The translations under genes and the position numbers were made by a program. From Bacteroidales bacterium (lineage in GTDB: Bacteria; Bacteroidota; Bacteroidia; Bacteroidales; UBA1556): DNA of 8,180 bases. A model generated the notes under the pieces. That model did no database searches and had not been told where the DNA came from. It saw only the letters and a list, made by a program, of their open reading frames with translations. Positions 7,774-8,180 of the stretch are shown here, piece after piece. Position 1 is the first letter of the stretch, and every line of letters begins with the position of its first letter. The DNA lies in NCBI GenBank assembly GCA_029935325.1, contig JAOZKO010000119.1, forward strand, positions 1-8,180. Direction: 5' to 3'.

Positions 7774-8136
7774 TTAATCTACAGTATACCATAGTTCGAT
7801 AGCATGATATTGCTGAAGGATATATGGAGGCAAAATCTTTCTTTTTATTCCTCTTTGGCCAAAGTAGAATTCCACCTCACAATCGTTGAGAGCAAGCAGC
7901 TTTAGGTACATCTGTTCGCCTTGTTCTACATGAATAGTTTTATGCCATTCTTTATCTTCGAGTGTAAAAGACTTCATCACACCACCTTCGCGATACATCA
8001 CCACTATAGCCTCAGCATCAGTACGCACATAATAAGTAAACTTATTTTCATCAAGTAAGTATGGCTCATCATACTTCACACAAGAGCTGATAACTAATAT
8101 AAATAAAACCGAAAAAAGGAATACTAATCTTTTCAT
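7774..8136 (-). CDS. Small lipoprotein, function unknown
   Basis: This is a 120-residue lipoprotein. Residues 1-19 form the signal, with lipobox VISSC and lipidated Cys19. VKYDEP follows the Cys; a Lys and acidic residues there loosely resemble the surface-export signal of some Bacteroidota lipoproteins. The mature part (about 33-118) reads as a small all-beta domain: FTYYVRTDAEAIVVMY, then WHKTIHVEQGEQMYLKL, then CEVEFYF. This pattern recalls small beta-sandwich lipoproteins of Bacteroidota, distantly like MmpS proteins, but I cannot confirm a family. The ATG is preceded by an A-rich stretch and, 22 bases upstream, by its own promoter motif. It is transcribed towards the six-gene cluster, with stops 2 bp apart, so it is unlikely to belong to that operon. 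Confidence 0.83.
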   Translation of the reverse strand: MKRLVFLFSVLFILVISSCVKYDEPYLLDENKFTYYVRTDAEAIVVMYREGGVMKSFTLEDKEWHKTIHVEQGEQMYLKLLALNDCEVEFYFGQRGIKRKILPPYILQQYHAIELWYTVD

Positions 8137-8158
8137 TGATGTTTTGGTTTTTGCTTGA

Positions 8159-8166
8159 CAAAGGTA
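8159..8166 (-). promoter_or_regulatory. Bacteroidota-type -7 promoter element for the small lipoprotein
   Basis: On the minus strand the bases read TACCTTTG, an exact match to the TAnnTTTG -7 consensus. The element ends 22 bases before the ATG of the lipoprotein gene, a spacing close to that of the promoter at 262-269. The matching -33 region would fall at or beyond the right edge of the window, so only half the promoter can be judged. Confidence 0.6.
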
Positions 8167-8180
8167 GGGGAAAAAAGCTT

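Noticed and set aside
7853..7864. Perfect 12-bp palindrome CTTTGGCCAAAG.
   Set aside because: It is within the coding sequence of the small lipoprotein, where the bases are explained by codons, and no second copy was seen.

Overview
The window looks like Bacteroidota DNA (Cytophagia, Flavobacteriia or Bacteroidales grade). It is AT-rich, and both promoters I can see match the Bacteroidota -7 consensus TAnnTTTG. Genes mostly lack a Shine-Dalgarno sequence. Signal peptides commonly end in Ala-Gln, and most products look like outer-membrane barrels or lipoproteins. No gene is diagnostic enough to name a genus.

Layout: (1) 1-294 has no supported gene. It holds a symmetric nested inverted repeat built from CACAGAT heptamers (about 64-187) and, near its right end, a promoter-like TATATTTG (262-269). 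(2) 295-7771 holds six plus-strand genes packed like an operon. They are an M48 zinc metalloprotease with a helical repeat region and an unrecognised C-terminal domain; two tandem paralogous small outer-membrane barrels; a lipoprotein of the family 5 (Opp/Dpp-type) solute-binding proteins; a third, more divergent barrel-like protein; and a secreted protein with propeller-like repeated strands. Junctions are TAATAATG, a 64-bp gap, an ATGA overlap, a 20-bp overlap and a 4-bp gap. (3) 7774-8136 on the minus strand encodes a small lipoprotein, convergent with the last operon gene and separated from it by only 2 bp. Its own promoter-like TACCTTTG lies at 8159-8166.

All seven products carry an N-terminal export signal, so the locus is an envelope gene cluster. 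The M48 gene has a BepA-like order (metalloprotease core, then TPR-like helices). In proteobacteria such enzymes act in outer-membrane protein quality control, so its place ahead of three barrel-type proteins is suggestive. The binding protein has no permease or ATPase genes beside it in the window. No RNA gene, CRISPR array, transposase or clear intrinsic terminator was seen. The function of the cluster as a system is inference, not something the sequence shows.
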